Part shown: piece by piece, positions 7,192 to 18,852 of the stretch | How positions within the stretch are numbered: position 1 is the stretch's first letter | How the letters are laid out: each line of letters opens with the position of its first letter | Origin: Burkholderiaceae bacterium | GTDB lineage: Bacteria > Pseudomonadota > Gammaproteobacteria > Burkholderiales > Burkholderiaceae_B | Assembly (NCBI GenBank): GCA_007116135.1 | Contig: SKIZ01000123.1 | Span: 1-43,127, forward strand | DNA length: 43,127 nucleotides | Reading direction: 5' to 3' | Translations under genes and position numbers: made by a program | The notes under the pieces: generated by a model | Databases searched by the model: none | Told to the model about the DNA's origin: nothing | The model's input: only the letters and a program-made list of their open reading frames with translations

Positions 7192-10100
7192 ATGTCAACA
7201 TTTCCTCTGACTTTCCAACCGCGTGTCCAATCGGGATTCGAGCCGCAAGGGCTGTATTCGCCGACAAACGAACATGACGCCTGTGGCGTTGGGTTCGTGG
7301 CGCACATCAAGGGGCACGGCTCTCATTCGATTATTTCGCAAGGACTGAAAATCCTTGAAAACCTCGACCATCGGGGTGCGGTTGGTGCCGACAAGTTAAT
7401 GGGTGATGGCGCCGGGATCCTCATTCAGATCCCTGACCAGTTATACCGCGAGGAGATGGCAGCGCAGGGTGTCGTACTTCCCGAGCCAGGCGAGTACGGT
7501 GTGGCGATGGTGTTTTTGCCCAAGGAGATCGCCTCGCGCTTGGCCTGTGAGCAAGCGCTAGAGCGCGAGGTCCATGCCGAGGGCCAAGTCGTACTGGGGT
7601 GGCGCGATGTGCCGATCGATGACACCATGCCGATGTCGCCTGCTGTCAAGGCCTGTGAGCCGGTGATCCGGCAGCTGTTTATCGGCCGTGGCGCCAACGT
7701 CATGGTCCCCGACGCGCTTGAGCGCAAACTCTACGTGATCCGTAAAAAAGCCAGCCATGCGATTCATGCCATGAAGCTGGCGCATGGCACTGAGTACTTC
7801 GTGCCGTCGATCTCGGTGCGCACCGTTGTCTACAAGGGCCTCTTGCTGGCCAATCAGGTGGGCCAATACTATCGTGACTTAGCCGATCCGCGTGCTAGCT
7901 CGGCGCTAGCTCTGGTGCACCAACGATTCTCCACCAACACCTTCCCGGCCTGGCCGCTGGCGCACCCCTATCGCTTGATTGCCCATAATGGCGAAATCAA
8001 TACGGTTAAAGGCAACTACAACTGGTTGCGAGCACGCGAGGGAAACATGGAGTCGGCTGTGCTTGGCAGCGACCTAAGTAAGCTCTACCCAATCGTGTAT
8101 CCCGGTCAGTCAGATACGGCAACCTTTGACAACTGCCTTGAGCTGCTCGTGATGTCGGGCTATTCCATGGCGCATGCCATGATGATGATGATTCCCGAAG
8201 CCTGGGAGCAAAACGAGCAGATGGACCCGGCACGCCGTGCCTTCTACGAATATCACGCGGCCATGATGGAGCCATGGGATGGTCCGGCAGCTGTGGCGTT
8301 TACCGATGGCAAACAAATCGGTGCAACCCTGGATCGAAATGGTCTGCGTCCGGCCCGCTACCTCGTGACCGATGATGATCTGGTGATTATGGCCTCAGAG
8401 GCGGGTGTATTACCGATTGCCGAGAGTCGGATCGTCAAAAAGTGGCGCTTGCAGCCCGGCAAGATGTTCCTGATTGACCTCGAGCAGGGCCGCATTATTG
8501 ATGACGCCGAAATTAAGTCGCAGTTGGCCAATAGCCGGCCGTATCGACAGTGGATCGAGCGTTTGCGAGTCAAGCTGGAGTCGCTACCGAAGCCAGATGC
8601 CAACGCTTTGGCACGTGCCCAGTCAGCGGTTGACCGCCTCGATCGCCAGCAAGCGTTTGGCTGGAGTCAGGAGGACTTGAAGTTCATTCTTGAACCCATG
8701 ATTCAAAACGGCGAGGAAGCCACCGGCTCGATGGGCAATGACTCGCCGCTGGCGGTCTTGTCTGACAGGCCTAAGCCGTTCTACAACTACTTTAGGCAAA
8801 TGTTTGCCCAAGTGACCAACCCGCCAATTGATCCGATCCGCGAGCAATTGGTCATGTCTTTGGTGTCCTTTATTGGACCGAAACCGAATCTGCTTGACAT
8901 CAACAACGTCAATCCGCCACTGCGACTAGAGGTGGCGCAACCGGTGCTCGATGACGATGCGATGGCCCAAATTCGGGATGTCGAGGTTTATACCGGCGAG
9001 AAATTTCATAGCTTTGAGCTCGACATCACCTACCCTGCTAGCTGGGGAGCCGAAGGCATTGAGGCCCGCTTGGCCGCGTTGTGCGCCAAAGCCGCCGATG
9101 CTGTCGCTAGTGAGTTCAACGTCTTGATCATCTCAGACCGACTGCTTGACAAGGATCGCGTGGCGATCCCGGCTTTGCTGGCAACCTCAGCGATCCATCA
9201 GCATCTGATCCGTTGCGGCCTGCGCACCCAAACCGGGTTAGTCGTCGAGACCGGGTCTGCCCGAGAAGTTCATCACTTTGCGTTACTCGGGGGCTATGGT
9301 GCCGAGGCAATACACCCCTACCTGGCACTCGAAGCCATTCGTGCAAACGCCAGTGACCCAGACCTTGCCGTGAAGAATTTCATCAAAGCCGTCGGCAAGG
9401 GCCTAAATAAGGTGATGTCCAAGATGGGCATTTCGACCTTCATGTCTTACTGCGGCGCCCAAATTTTTGAGGCGGTGGGCCTGCATGATGACTTGGTCCG
9501 AAAGTATTTTCCAGGTACATCTAGCGCCATTGGCGGGGTCAACGTCTTTGAGGTGGCCGAAGAGGCGCTACGGACGCATCGTCGCGCCTTTGGTAACGAT
9601 CCGACGTTGGCTGGCGCGCTTGACGCCGGTGGTGAATACGCGTTTCGGGTTCGTGGTGAGCAACACATGTGGACGCCAGACTCGATTGCCAAGCTGCAGC
9701 ATTCAACCCGGGCCAATAATTACAGTACTTACAAAGAGTATGCGCAGTTGATTAACGACCAAAGCAAGCGTCACATGACTTTGCGTGGTTTGTTCGAGTT
9801 TCGCTTTGACCCGGCTCAGGCGATCCCTTTAGATGAGGTGGAGTCAGCCAAGGAAATCGTCAAGCGCTTTGCAACTGGGGCGATGTCGCTTGGGTCGATT
9901 TCGACAGAGGCCCACTCGGTGCTTGCGGTCGCAATGAATCGTATCGGTGGCAAATCGAACACCGGCGAAGGTGGCGAAGATGAAATACGCTACCGCAGTG
10001 AGCTGCAAACCGGCAAGAGCGACATCAAAGATGGCGATACCTTGGCCTCAGTGCTTGGGGCGCAAAGGATCGAGGCTGACGTTGCCCTGCAGGCAGGCGA

Positions 10101-11907
10101 TTCGCTGCGTTCAAGAATCAAGCAAGTGGCCTCGGGTCGCTTTGGCGTGAACCCGGAGTATCTGGCCAGTGCCGACCAGATTCAAATCAAGATGGCTCAG
10201 GGCGCCAAGCCCGGTGAGGGCGGGCAACTGCCAGGACACAAGGTCTCTGAGTACATCGCCAAGTTGCGTTGTTCGGTGCCAGGTGTGGGGCTCATTTCAC
10301 CGCCACCACACCACGACATCTATTCGATTGAGGATTTAGCGCAACTGATTCATGACCTGAAAAACGCCAACTCAAAGGCCTCGATATCGGTCAAGCTTGT
10401 CTCCGAAGTTGGTGTCGGTACCGTGGCTGCCGGCGTGGCCAAGGCCAAGGCGGACCACGTGGTGATTGCTGGACATGACGGTGGAACGGGTGCGTCCCCG
10501 ATTTCATCGATCAAGCATGCGGGAACCCCCTGGGAACTTGGGCTGGCTGAAACACAGCAAACGCTGGTGATTAATCGCTTGCGCAGCCGAATCCGAGTGC
10601 AGGCCGATGGCCAAATGAAAACCGGTCGTGACGTGGTGATCGGCGCGTTGCTTGGCGCCGATGAGTTTGGCTTTGCCACAGCGCCTCTGGTAGTTGAGGG
10701 CTGCATCATGATGCGCAAATGCCACCTCAATACCTGTCCGGTTGGCGTGGCCACGCAAGACCCCGTTTTGCGCAAGAAGTTTCAAGGCAAGCCCGAGCAT
10801 GTGGTCAATTACTTCTTCTTTGTGGCCGAGGAAGTGCGTGAAATCATGGCCCAGCTCGGTGTGCGGCACTTTGATGAGCTGATCGGTCGCACCGATTTGC
10901 TCGACACACGTACTGGGATTGACCACTGGAAGGCGCATGGATTGGACTTCACCAAGGTCTTTTACCAGCCACCGACTGATGAGCCGCGCTACCAGTGTGT
11001 CGAACAAGACCATGGTCTGGCCGCGGCCCTCGATTTGCAACTCATCGAGCGCAGTCGGCCGGCCATCGACAAGGGTGAGAAAGTCTCTTTCATCGTGCCG
11101 GTACAAAATCGTAATCGAACCGTCGGTGCCATGCTCAGCGGCGAAATTGCCCGTCGCTATGGCGAAGCAGGTCTGGCCGATGATGCGATCCACATCCAGT
11201 TCAACGGCAGCGCGGGACAGAGCTTTGGGGCATTTTTGGCGCATGGCGTGACGTTTGATTTGGTCGGCGAGGGCAACGACTACGTCGGCAAGGGCTTGGC
11301 CGGTGGGCGCATCATTGTGCGCAGCCCGAATGATTTCCGTGGCTTTGGCCCTGAACATATCATTGTGGGCAATACGGTGTTGTACGGGGCGACGGCTGGC
11401 GAGGCCTATCTCAGTGGTGTGGCCGGCGAGCGCTTTGCTGTGCGCAACTCGGGTGCTGCCGCCGTGATTGAAGGGCTTGGTGACCACGGTTGTGAATACA
11501 TGACCGGTGGCACGGTCGTGGTGTTGGGTGGTACCGGACGTAACTTTGCCGCAGGGATGTCAGGTGGGGTCGCTTACGTGTTTGACCCTGATAGAAGTTT
11601 CAAGGCGTTTTGTAACCTGGCGATGGTCGACCTTGATCCGGTGCTCAGTAACCAAGAGCAAAAGGAGACGGTGGGCATGCAAACCTGGCACAGCATGGTG
11701 CGTGGCGCAGAGCGTGAGACCGATGAGGTCATTTTAAAGCGGCTCGTTGAGAACCACTTCCGCTACACCGGTAGTTTCCGTGCCCGCGACATTCTAAGTA
11801 ACTGGAACGCATCGCGCTCACTGTTTGTGAAGGTGATGCCAAAAGAGTACCGTCGTGCGCTTGCCGAACTTTGGGATAAAGCCAATCCATCTGTCAAAGC
11901 AGCCTGA
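7192..11907 (+). CDS. gltB: Glutamate synthase large subunit
   Basis: ~1571 aa from ATG 7192 ([11 protein letters not shown]...); Ntn nucleophile region '[15 protein letters not shown]', FMN/Fe-S domain '[22 protein letters not shown]', C-terminal GXGXG domain. ORF track start 7135 is upstream. Confidence 0.97.
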   Translation: MSTFPLTFQPRVQSGFEPQGLYSPTNEHDACGVGFVAHIKGHGSHSIISQGLKILENLDHRGAVGADKLMGDGAGILIQIPDQLYREEMAAQGVVLPEPGEYGVAMVFLPKEIASRLACEQALEREVHAEGQVVLGWRDVPIDDTMPMSPAVKACEPVIRQLFIGRGANVMVPDALERKLYVIRKKASHAIHAMKLAHGTEYFVPSISVRTVVYKGLLLANQVGQYYRDLADPRASSALALVHQRFSTNTFPAWPLAHPYRLIAHNGEINTVKGNYNWLRAREGNMESAVLGSDLSKLYPIVYPGQSDTATFDNCLELLVMSGYSMAHAMMMMIPEAWEQNEQMDPARRAFYEYHAAMMEPWDGPAAVAFTDGKQIGATLDRNGLRPARYLVTDDDLVIMASEAGVLPIAESRIVKKWRLQPGKMFLIDLEQGRIIDDAEIKSQLANSRPYRQWIERLRVKLESLPKPDANALARAQSAVDRLDRQQAFGWSQEDLKFILEPMIQNGEEATGSMGNDSPLAVLSDRPKPFYNYFRQMFAQVTNPPIDPIREQLVMSLVSFIGPKPNLLDINNVNPPLRLEVAQPVLDDDAMAQIRDVEVYTGEKFHSFELDITYPASWGAEGIEARLAALCAKAADAVASEFNVLIISDRLLDKDRVAIPALLATSAIHQHLIRCGLRTQTGLVVETGSAREVHHFALLGGYGAEAIHPYLALEAIRANASDPDLAVKNFIKAVGKGLNKVMSKMGISTFMSYCGAQIFEAVGLHDDLVRKYFPGTSSAIGGVNVFEVAEEALRTHRRAFGNDPTLAGALDAGGEYAFRVRGEQHMWTPDSIAKLQHSTRANNYSTYKEYAQLINDQSKRHMTLRGLFEFRFDPAQAIPLDEVESAKEIVKRFATGAMSLGSISTEAHSVLAVAMNRIGGKSNTGEGGEDEIRYRSELQTGKSDIKDGDTLASVLGAQRIEADVALQAGDSLRSRIKQVASGRFGVNPEYLASADQIQIKMAQGAKPGEGGQLPGHKVSEYIAKLRCSVPGVGLISPPPHHDIYSIEDLAQLIHDLKNANSKASISVKLVSEVGVGTVAAGVAKAKADHVVIAGHDGGTGASPISSIKHAGTPWELGLAETQQTLVINRLRSRIRVQADGQMKTGRDVVIGALLGADEFGFATAPLVVEGCIMMRKCHLNTCPVGVATQDPVLRKKFQGKPEHVVNYFFFVAEEVREIMAQLGVRHFDELIGRTDLLDTRTGIDHWKAHGLDFTKVFYQPPTDEPRYQCVEQDHGLAAALDLQLIERSRPAIDKGEKVSFIVPVQNRNRTVGAMLSGEIARRYGEAGLADDAIHIQFNGSAGQSFGAFLAHGVTFDLVGEGNDYVGKGLAGGRIIVRSPNDFRGFGPEHIIVGNTVLYGATAGEAYLSGVAGERFAVRNSGAAAVIEGLGDHGCEYMTGGTVVVLGGTGRNFAAGMSGGVAYVFDPDRSFKAFCNLAMVDLDPVLSNQEQKETVGMQTWHSMVRGAERETDEVILKRLVENHFRYTGSFRARDILSNWNASRSLFVKVMPKEYRRALAELWDKANPSVKAA

Positions 11908-11920
11908 TTAGGGGAAAGAA

Positions 11921-13387
11921 ATGGGAAAAGTGACAGGGTTTATTGAACTAAAGCGCCTGCAAGAGGCCAGCGAGCCACCTGAGGTGCGTATCAAGCATTG
12001 GAGCGAATTTGTTGATCGCCTAAGCGATGAAGACGCTTCAAAGCAAGGCGCGCGCTGCATGGATTGCGGGATTCCTTTTTGCAACACCGGTTGCCCGGTC
12101 AACAACATCATTCCCGATTGGAATGATTTGGTTTATCGGAATCAGTGGCGCCAAGCGCTCGACGTGTTGCATTCGACCAATAATTTCCCAGAGTTCACAG
12201 GTCGGATCTGTCCGGCTCCATGTGAGGCGGCCTGTACGCTAAACATTAACAATGACCCCGTTGGCATCAAGTCGATTGAACACGCCATTATTGACAAGGG
12301 CTGGGAAGAGGGTTGGGTGGTGCCGCAGCCGCCTGCTCAGCGCACGGGCAAGACCGTGGCGGTTGTTGGGGCTGGACCTGCGGGATTGGCGGCGGCTCAG
12401 CAGCTCGCGCGCGCCGGACACGATGTCACCGTTTATGAAAAGCAGGACCGCATCGGCGGTTTGCTGCGCTACGGTATTCCGGACTTTAAGATGGAAAAAC
12501 ATCTGATTGACCAGCGTGTGGTTCAGATGCAGGCCGAGGGGGTGAAGTTTTGCCCGTCGACCTACGTTGGTTCGCCAGATGATGAGTCCGCCAAAGGATT
12601 GAACGTCAAGAGCCCCAAGCAGCTTGATGAGGAGTTTGACGCCATTGTGTTGTCCGGTGGCTGCGAGGTTCCTCGTGATCTGCCCGTGCCCGGGCGCGAG
12701 CTTGAGGGTGTGATGTTTGCGATGGATTTCTTGCGCCCGCAAAATAAGGTGGTCGCAGGCGACAAGGTTACCGGGCAGGTGTTGGCCAAAGGCAAGCACG
12801 TGGTTGTGATTGGTGGCGGTGACACGGGCTCGGACTGTGTTGGTACCAGCAATCGTCACGGGGCGAAGTCAGTCACACAGATCGAATTGATGCCCAAACC
12901 GCCTGAGCAAGAGAACAAGAGCCTGACCTGGCCTTATTGGCCGGCCAAGCTTCGGACCTCGTCTTCGCACGAGGAAGGTGCCGAGCGTGACTGGGCCATT
13001 ACGACCAAGTCGATTGAAGGTAAAGATGGCAAAGTCACCAAGCTCGTGGGCGCCAAGGTCGAGTGGATACGTGATGAGGCAACCGGTCAATTCAAAATGA
13101 AAGAAGTCGCCGGCTCTGAGTTTGAGATCAAGGCGGATTTGATTTTGTTGGCCATGGGGTTTGTCTCACCAGTAGAGCAGATGCTCAAATCGTTTGAACT
13201 TGAACTCGATGCGCGCGGCAACGCCAAGGCCAACACCGATGACTATCGCACAAGCGCCGATAAGGTTTTTGCCGCCGGTGATATCCGTCGCGGACAATCG
13301 CTGGTGGTCTGGGCGATTCGGGAAGGTCGCCAGTGCGCCCGGGCAGTCGATGAGTTCCTCATGGGTGTCAGTGAGCTGCCACGCTAG
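11921..13387 (+). CDS. gltD: Glutamate synthase small subunit
   Basis: 488 aa; '[28 protein letters not shown]', FAD/NAD Rossmann motifs; follows gltB by 13 nt. Confidence 0.97.
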   Translation: MGKVTGFIELKRLQEASEPPEVRIKHWSEFVDRLSDEDASKQGARCMDCGIPFCNTGCPVNNIIPDWNDLVYRNQWRQALDVLHSTNNFPEFTGRICPAPCEAACTLNINNDPVGIKSIEHAIIDKGWEEGWVVPQPPAQRTGKTVAVVGAGPAGLAAAQQLARAGHDVTVYEKQDRIGGLLRYGIPDFKMEKHLIDQRVVQMQAEGVKFCPSTYVGSPDDESAKGLNVKSPKQLDEEFDAIVLSGGCEVPRDLPVPGRELEGVMFAMDFLRPQNKVVAGDKVTGQVLAKGKHVVVIGGGDTGSDCVGTSNRHGAKSVTQIELMPKPPEQENKSLTWPYWPAKLRTSSSHEEGAERDWAITTKSIEGKDGKVTKLVGAKVEWIRDEATGQFKMKEVAGSEFEIKADLILLAMGFVSPVEQMLKSFELELDARGNAKANTDDYRTSADKVFAAGDIRRGQSLVVWAIREGRQCARAVDEFLMGVSELPR

Positions 13388-13444
13388 CGACTTCTTGATG
13401 CGGGTATGTCTGCGTCCCAGTGAGCTCGGGGCTACAATCCGCTA

Positions 13445-14287
13445 ATGAATGCAAACGAAGGCTCCGTTATCGAAACCGACCGCCCGATTCTTGAGTTTGA
13501 CCGTGTGAGTCTGGGATATGGCGATTTCGTGGTTCTGCGCGATCTCACCATGAATGTTCAGGCCGGTGAGGTCGTCGCACTCATGGGTGGCTCCGGGTCA
13601 GGTAAGACAACGCTCATGCGCGCGGCCACCGGGCAGTTGTTGGCGATCTCCGGTGAGGTGACGGCGTTTGGTCAGCCGCTCTCGCAGGTCGATCGTCAGG
13701 CATTGCAGGATTTGCGTCAACGTATGGGCGTGTTGTTTCAACATGGCGCGTTGTTTACCGATCTCGATGTGTTTGAGAACGTTGCCTTCCCATTGCGCGA
13801 ACATACCAAGCTCTCAGAAGCTGAAATTACCGAAAAAGTGTTGGATAACCTCGAAGCCGTTGGCCTTAGGGCTGCTGCGCATTTGCGCCTGTCTGAGATA
13901 TCTGGTGGCATGAGCCGACGAGTCGCTTTGGCCCGAGCAATTGTGCGTGAGCCGGAGTTGGTTTTTTACGATGAGCCTTTTGCCGGTTTGGACCCCATCT
14001 CGATGGGCGTGGCTGCCCGGCTGATTCGTAAGCTTTCAGACCGGCTTGGTTGCGCGAGCGTGGTGATCACGCATGATGTGCCTGAGTCATTCGAAATCGC
14101 CGACAAGGTGTACCTTGTCGGTCAAGGCGAGTTAAAAGCCAGCGGCACCCCGGCAAACCTGCGTCAGTCGACCGACCCTTATGTGCGGCAGTTCCTAGAG
14201 GGTGCGCCAGATGGTCCCGTTGCGTTTGACTATCCGGTCACCCCGGCGTTTGAGCAGTGGCGTCGTCAGAAGGGGTCTGGTCGATGA
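13445..14287 (+). CDS. mlaF: Phospholipid (Mla) ABC transporter ATP-binding protein
   Basis: Walker A GGSGSGKTT, signature 'ISGGMSRRVALARA', Walker B 'LVFYDEPFAGLDP'; mla gene order. Confidence 0.93.
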   Translation: MNANEGSVIETDRPILEFDRVSLGYGDFVVLRDLTMNVQAGEVVALMGGSGSGKTTLMRAATGQLLAISGEVTAFGQPLSQVDRQALQDLRQRMGVLFQHGALFTDLDVFENVAFPLREHTKLSEAEITEKVLDNLEAVGLRAAAHLRLSEISGGMSRRVALARAIVREPELVFYDEPFAGLDPISMGVAARLIRKLSDRLGCASVVITHDVPESFEIADKVYLVGQGELKASGTPANLRQSTDPYVRQFLEGAPDGPVAFDYPVTPAFEQWRRQKGSGR

Positions 14288-15069
14288 GCCCGGTCAAAAG
14301 CCTTGCCGCGCTGGGTTCGTTTACCCGCCGACATCTGGTTGTACTGGGACAGATCACGCGATTTTTTTGGCAACTGGTGCTTCGCTTTGGGGTGCTTTTC
14401 CAGCGTCCACGACTTGTGACTCAGCAAGTCCATTTCATCGGAAACTATTCGCTTGTCATTATCGCGATCTCGGGGCTGTTTGTGGGCTTTGTCTTGGCCT
14501 TGCAGGGCTACTACACGCTAAATCGATACGGCGCTGAAGAATCTCTGGGTTTGTTGCTCGCGCTCTCGTTGGTGCGTGAGCTTGGTCCCGTGGTTACAGC
14601 CTTGCTATTTGCCGGGCGGGCCGGGACATCGCTGACAGCGGAAATCGGCTTAATGAAAGCCGGTGAGCAGATAGCTGCCATGGAGGTCATGGCGGTTGAC
14701 CCGATGCGTCGAGTCATCGCCCCGCGCCTGCTCGGTGGCATTATCGCGATGCCGATGTTGGCTGCCGTATTCTCAATGATGGGAGTGATTGGTGGCTGGG
14801 TTGTTGGCGTGGCCTTGATCGGCATCGATGCCGGAGCCTACTGGTCGCAAATGCAAGCGGGCGTCGATGTGTTTGATGACGTATTGAACGGTGTGATTAA
14901 GAGCGTGGTCTTTGGTGTGGCGGTGACGTTGATTGCGCTTTTTGAGGGCTGGCGTTGTCGACCAACGCCAGAGGGGGTCTCACGGGCAACCACACGCACG
15001 GTGGTGGCCGGCTCGTTAACCGTGCTGGGTCTGGACTTTATTATGACAGCCTTGATGTTTAGCAACTGA
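14284..15069 (+). CDS. mlaE: Mla ABC transporter permease
   Basis: 'SLVRELGPVVTALLFAGRAGTSLTAEIGLMKAGEQIAAMEVMAVDP' MlaE hallmark; ATGA overlap with mlaF. Confidence 0.95.
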   Translation: MSPVKSLAALGSFTRRHLVVLGQITRFFWQLVLRFGVLFQRPRLVTQQVHFIGNYSLVIIAISGLFVGFVLALQGYYTLNRYGAEESLGLLLALSLVRELGPVVTALLFAGRAGTSLTAEIGLMKAGEQIAAMEVMAVDPMRRVIAPRLLGGIIAMPMLAAVFSMMGVIGGWVVGVALIGIDAGAYWSQMQAGVDVFDDVLNGVIKSVVFGVAVTLIALFEGWRCRPTPEGVSRATTRTVVAGSLTVLGLDFIMTALMFSN

Positions 15070-15087
15070 ATTAGGGAGTGTGTCCTG

Positions 15088-15558
15088 ATGGACAATCACA
15101 GAACCGACATATGGGTAGGGGTTTTTGTTTTGCTAGGTCTGGTGGCTTTGCTGTTTCTGGCAATGCGAGTGGGCAACCTAAGCACCTTTTCCCTGGCCCA
15201 GACCTATAGCGTGCAGGCCCAGTTTGACAATATCGGCGGCCTGAAAGTACGCGCCCCTGTGAAGTCTGCTGGGGTTGTGGTGGGACGCGTCAAGGACATC
15301 CGTTTTGACGATCACACCTATCGGGCAATCGTGACCATGGATTTGCAGCAATCCTACGAGTTCCCCGCTGACAGTTCGGTCAGCATCCTGACCTCGGGTT
15401 TGTTGGGTGAGCAATATATCGGGCTCGATCCGGGCGCAGACGATCGAATGCTTGCCGCGGGCGACTCGATTACACTGACACAAAGTGCGATTGTGCTTGA
15501 GCGGCTGATTAGTCAGTTTTTATATGGAACGGCTGAAAGGGGAGGCGCTGCAGACTAG
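15088..15558 (+). CDS. mlaD: Mla outer-membrane lipid asymmetry MCE-domain protein
   Basis: MCE domain 'YSVQAQFDNIGGLKVRAPVKSAGVVVGRVKDI...GLLGEQYIGLDPG'. Confidence 0.94.
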   Translation: MDNHRTDIWVGVFVLLGLVALLFLAMRVGNLSTFSLAQTYSVQAQFDNIGGLKVRAPVKSAGVVVGRVKDIRFDDHTYRAIVTMDLQQSYEFPADSSVSILTSGLLGEQYIGLDPGADDRMLAAGDSITLTQSAIVLERLISQFLYGTAERGGAAD

Positions 15559-15581
15559 CTAGCTGCAGTGCGAGCGTCATT

Positions 15582-16358
15582 ATGTTTGTTAGAGCATATA
15601 AATGGTTCGCAGTAGGTGCCTCGGCGTTACTTATTGGTTGCGCCGGGGGAGACCGTTTGCCAAACCCGGCTGACCCATGGGAGACCATGAACCGGGGCAC
15701 ATATGCTTTTAATGATACGGTAGACCGCGCTGTGTTTAGGCCTGTTGCCGAGTTGTACGCCTTTGTCACACCGCGACCTGTACGAACTTGTATTCGCAAT
15801 ATGTTTTTAAATATTAGCGAACCGTGGTCGATGATCAACAGTCACTTGCAGCAAAGGCATATCGACGGCATCAACACCATGGGTCGGTTTTTCTTTAACA
15901 CCACCGTCGGGCTTGGCGGGTGTATCGATGTCGCAAGCATGAACGGCCAGCCCCGCATTCAAAACGATTTCGGTGTGACCCTCGGTGTGTGGGGAATTGG
16001 ACAGGGGCCCTATTTGGTGTTGCCGTTTTTGGGGGCGAGTTCGGTGCGTGATGGGGTGGGCACCGGTGTTGATTTCGTTGGTAACCAGCTAGACACGATT
16101 GGTCAAATTCCCAACGTGCGACTGCGCAACTCGGTCTGGGGCTTGGAAGTCGTGGTTAGAAGAGAGGCGCTACTGACTGTCTCTGAAACCGTTGATCGCA
16201 CGGCCTTGGATCCTTACAGCTTTGTGCGTGACGCTTACTTGCAGCAGCGCGCGGCAATGGTCGCGGGTGCTGACGACGCTCAAAGCTTGCCTGACTATGA
16301 CGATTATGAAGATGTTGAGGCCGATGACAAAGCCCTTGGCATCGAACAGGAGCGATGA
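15582..16358 (+). CDS. mlaA: VacJ/MlaA family lipoprotein
   Basis: Lipobox 'LLIGCAGG', 'DPWETMNRGTYAFNDTVDRAVFRPVAELY', 'FFFNTTVGLGGCIDVAS'. Confidence 0.94.
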   Translation: MFVRAYKWFAVGASALLIGCAGGDRLPNPADPWETMNRGTYAFNDTVDRAVFRPVAELYAFVTPRPVRTCIRNMFLNISEPWSMINSHLQQRHIDGINTMGRFFFNTTVGLGGCIDVASMNGQPRIQNDFGVTLGVWGIGQGPYLVLPFLGASSVRDGVGTGVDFVGNQLDTIGQIPNVRLRNSVWGLEVVVRREALLTVSETVDRTALDPYSFVRDAYLQQRAAMVAGADDAQSLPDYDDYEDVEADDKALGIEQER

Positions 16359-17020
16359 TGAAGTTTTTGATTGACAGCGATGGCCAACAGGTCGCGCGCG
16401 CACGGTGGTTTGCCCAACTGGTGTTGGCGATGTTGGCGCTCGTGATGACAAGCTTGGCCTTTGCCAAGCCCAATGCAAATGACGATCCGCCTGTGTTTGT
16501 GCAGGCGGTGGCCGACGAGATTTTGGTGGTGCTTAAGGCTGACCCAGCAGTCAAGCAACGCGACATGGTGCGGATCAACGAGATTGTTGAGCAATACTTG
16601 ATGCCGCATGTGGATTTTGAGCGCACGACCCGCCTTGCAGTTGGCCGCCCGTGGCGCGATGCCACGCAACAACAGCGCGATGACCTTGTGCAGGCCTTCA
16701 AAGGGACGCTGATTCGGACATATAGTGGCGCGCTAGACAGTATTGACAGCGGGACCTCGATGCAGGTTTTGCCTTTTCGGGAGGCGCCTGAGGCCGATGA
16801 CGTCGTGGTGCGCTCCAACGTGGTGCAGGCGACCAATATGCAACCTATCCGCGTGGATTACCGCCTGCGCCTTGGTGACCAAGGCTGGCGTATCTACGAT
16901 ATCAACGTTGAGAACATTTGGTTGATACAAAATTATCGAAACCAGTTTTCGCAGGAGATTAACCGCTCCGGTATCGATGGTTTGATTGCAGCGCTTAATG
17001 AGCGAAACACACAAAACTAA
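16355..17020 (+). CDS. mlaC: MlaC phospholipid-binding protein
   Basis: MlaC-family segments 'YLMPHVDFERTTRLAVGRPWRDATQQQRDDLVQAFKGTLIRTYSGAL'; ATGA overlap with mlaA. Confidence 0.93.
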   Translation: MMKFLIDSDGQQVARARWFAQLVLAMLALVMTSLAFAKPNANDDPPVFVQAVADEILVVLKADPAVKQRDMVRINEIVEQYLMPHVDFERTTRLAVGRPWRDATQQQRDDLVQAFKGTLIRTYSGALDSIDSGTSMQVLPFREAPEADDVVVRSNVVQATNMQPIRVDYRLRLGDQGWRIYDINVENIWLIQNYRNQFSQEINRSGIDGLIAALNERNTQN

Positions 17021-17021
17021 A

Positions 17022-17819
17022 ATGTCCTCTGTAGCAATCGAATTCGACCACATCCATAAAACGTATCAACCGGCGGTCAAGCACTGGTGGCAGCATTTTG
17101 CTAAACGCAAGCCTAGCGAGGGCTTCAAAGCGCTTGATGATATCAATCTAAAAATTGAGCACGGGGAGTTTTTTGGACTGCTTGGCCCCAACGGTGCGGG
17201 CAAGACCTCGTTGATTTCAATCTTGGCCGGCTTGTCGTACGCCACCAGCGGGCATGCCCGGGTCTGTGGCAAAGACGTCGTGGCGGACTTCAAGCAAGCG
17301 CGTCGATCCTTGGGCGTGGTGCCGCAAGAGCTCGTGTATGACCCCTTTTTTACAGTCATGGAGAGTCTGCGCATTCAGTCAGGCTACTTTGGTCTGCATC
17401 GCAATGACGATTGGATTGAAGAGGTTTTGCATCACCTCGGTTTAACAGACAAGACCCACACCAATATGAGAGCTTTGTCCGGTGGCATGAAGCGACGCGT
17501 ACTTGTGGCTCAGGCATTGGTTCATCGGCCGCCCGTGGTGGTTCTTGACGAGCCCACGGCCGGTGTCGATGTGGATCTTCGGCGCAGCCTCTGGGAGTTC
17601 ATCGCGCGCTTGAACCGTGAAGGGCATACGATTTTGCTTACCACCCATTATCTTGAAGAGGCTGAAGCCTTGTGTGGCCGAATTGCCATGTTGCGCCAGG
17701 GCAGTATCGTTGCGTTAGATACCACTGATGCTTTGCTTGCACGAGTCGGTGGCGCCGGCTTAGAAGAAGCTTTTGTACAAATCATGCATCAAGCCGACCA
17801 GGATGCGATCGCAGCATGA
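17022..17819 (+). CDS. ABC transporter ATP-binding protein (YadG-like)
   Basis: Walker A 'GPNGAGKTS', signature 'LSGGMKRRVLVAQAL', 'VVLDEPTAGVD'; ATG one nt after mlaC stop. Confidence 0.92.
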   Translation: MSSVAIEFDHIHKTYQPAVKHWWQHFAKRKPSEGFKALDDINLKIEHGEFFGLLGPNGAGKTSLISILAGLSYATSGHARVCGKDVVADFKQARRSLGVVPQELVYDPFFTVMESLRIQSGYFGLHRNDDWIEEVLHHLGLTDKTHTNMRALSGGMKRRVLVAQALVHRPPVVVLDEPTAGVDVDLRRSLWEFIARLNREGHTILLTTHYLEEAEALCGRIAMLRQGSIVALDTTDALLARVGGAGLEEAFVQIMHQADQDAIAA

Positions 17820-18595
17820 TCAGTCAACCGGCTCAGGCCCGATCAGGGTTTTACACATTGCTCTACAAGGAGCTTTTACGGTTTTGGCGGGTTGGCTTTC
17901 AGACGATTGCGGCCCCGGTCATGACGGCGCTGCTTTACCTCGTTGTGTTTGCGCAGGTGCTACAAGATCGGGTCAAGGTGTATGACAGCATCGCCTACAC
18001 GGAGTTTCTGATTCCTGGACTGATGATGATGAGTATGCTGCAAAATGCCTTTGCAAACCCCTCATCCTCATTGATTCAAAGTCGGGTCACTGGCAACCTG
18101 GTGTTCGTCTTGCTCACACCGATTTCAAACCGGGAGTTTTTTGCCGCTTATGTGGTCGCCGCGATCATGCGCGGCCTAGCCGTCGGCCTTGCGGTTTGGC
18201 TCGTGACATTGTTTTTTATTCCAGTGCCAGTGACTTCGATCATTTGGATTTTAGTATTTGGTATGCTCGGCTGTGCCAGTTTGGGTGTTTTGGGTTTGAT
18301 TGCCGGTCTTTGGTCTGAAAAGTTTGATCAAATGGCGGCATTTCAGAACTTTCTGATCATGCCACTGACTTTTTTGTCGGGCGTGTTTTACTCGATTCAC
18401 AGCTTGCCCCCTTTCTGGCAAAAGGTGTCGCACTTGAACCCCGTTTTCTATACCATCGATGGCTTTCGGTATGGGTTCTTCGGTGTTTCGGACAGCTCCC
18501 CATGGTTAAGCCTGGCGGTGGTGCTTGGCGCCTTTGTCGTGTTGACGGTGTGCGCCATTCGGCTGCTCGACAGCGGTTATAAATTAAGAACGTAA
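17816..18595 (+). CDS. ABC-2 type transporter permease (YadH-like)
   Basis: ABC-2 membrane protein with 'FQNFLIMPLTFLSGVFYSIHSLPPFWQKVSHLNPVFYTIDGFRYGFFG'; ATGA overlap. Confidence 0.92.
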   Translation: MISQPAQARSGFYTLLYKELLRFWRVGFQTIAAPVMTALLYLVVFAQVLQDRVKVYDSIAYTEFLIPGLMMMSMLQNAFANPSSSLIQSRVTGNLVFVLLTPISNREFFAAYVVAAIMRGLAVGLAVWLVTLFFIPVPVTSIIWILVFGMLGCASLGVLGLIAGLWSEKFDQMAAFQNFLIMPLTFLSGVFYSIHSLPPFWQKVSHLNPVFYTIDGFRYGFFGVSDSSPWLSLAVVLGAFVVLTVCAIRLLDSGYKLRT

Positions 18596-18609
18596 TCAAG
18601 GTGTAATAA

Positions 18610-18852
18610 ATGCTACCGACTCCAGAAGACATCAGGAAATACATTAATAACGGTTTGGAATGCGAGCACCTTGAGGTCACTGGTGATGGCGCGCATTTCG
18701 AAGCGGTGATTGTCAGCCCAGCGTTTGAAGGCAAGCGCTTGATCGCTAGGCATCAGCTCGTTTACGCCGCGCTTGGTGACCGGATGCGTGAGGAAATCCA
18801 TGCCTTGTCGATGAAGACGCTCACCCCCGAAGAGTTCAAGGCTCGGGCCTAA
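18610..18852 (+). CDS. BolA/IbaG family protein
   Basis: 80 aa '[50 protein letters not shown]'. Confidence 0.92.
   Translation: MLPTPEDIRKYINNGLECEHLEVTGDGAHFEAVIVSPAFEGKRLIARHQLVYAALGDRMREEIHALSMKTLTPEEFKARA

Noticed and set aside
10504-11487. 327-aa minus-strand ORF antisense to gltB
   Set aside because: Entirely within the well-supported gltB coding frame; no family signal; typical shadow ORF in GC-rich coding DNA.
12239-12859. 206-aa minus-strand ORF antisense to gltD
   Set aside because: Shadow ORF inside gltD with no recognisable domains.
15546-15572. CTGCAG repeat hairpin at the mlaD-mlaA junction
   Set aside because: Short palindromic CTGCAG duplicated by chance is plausible; stem is imperfect and there is no U-tract.
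16156-16836. 226-aa minus-strand ORF across mlaA/mlaC
   Set aside because: Low-complexity Ser/Thr/Arg-rich translation antisense to two confident genes.
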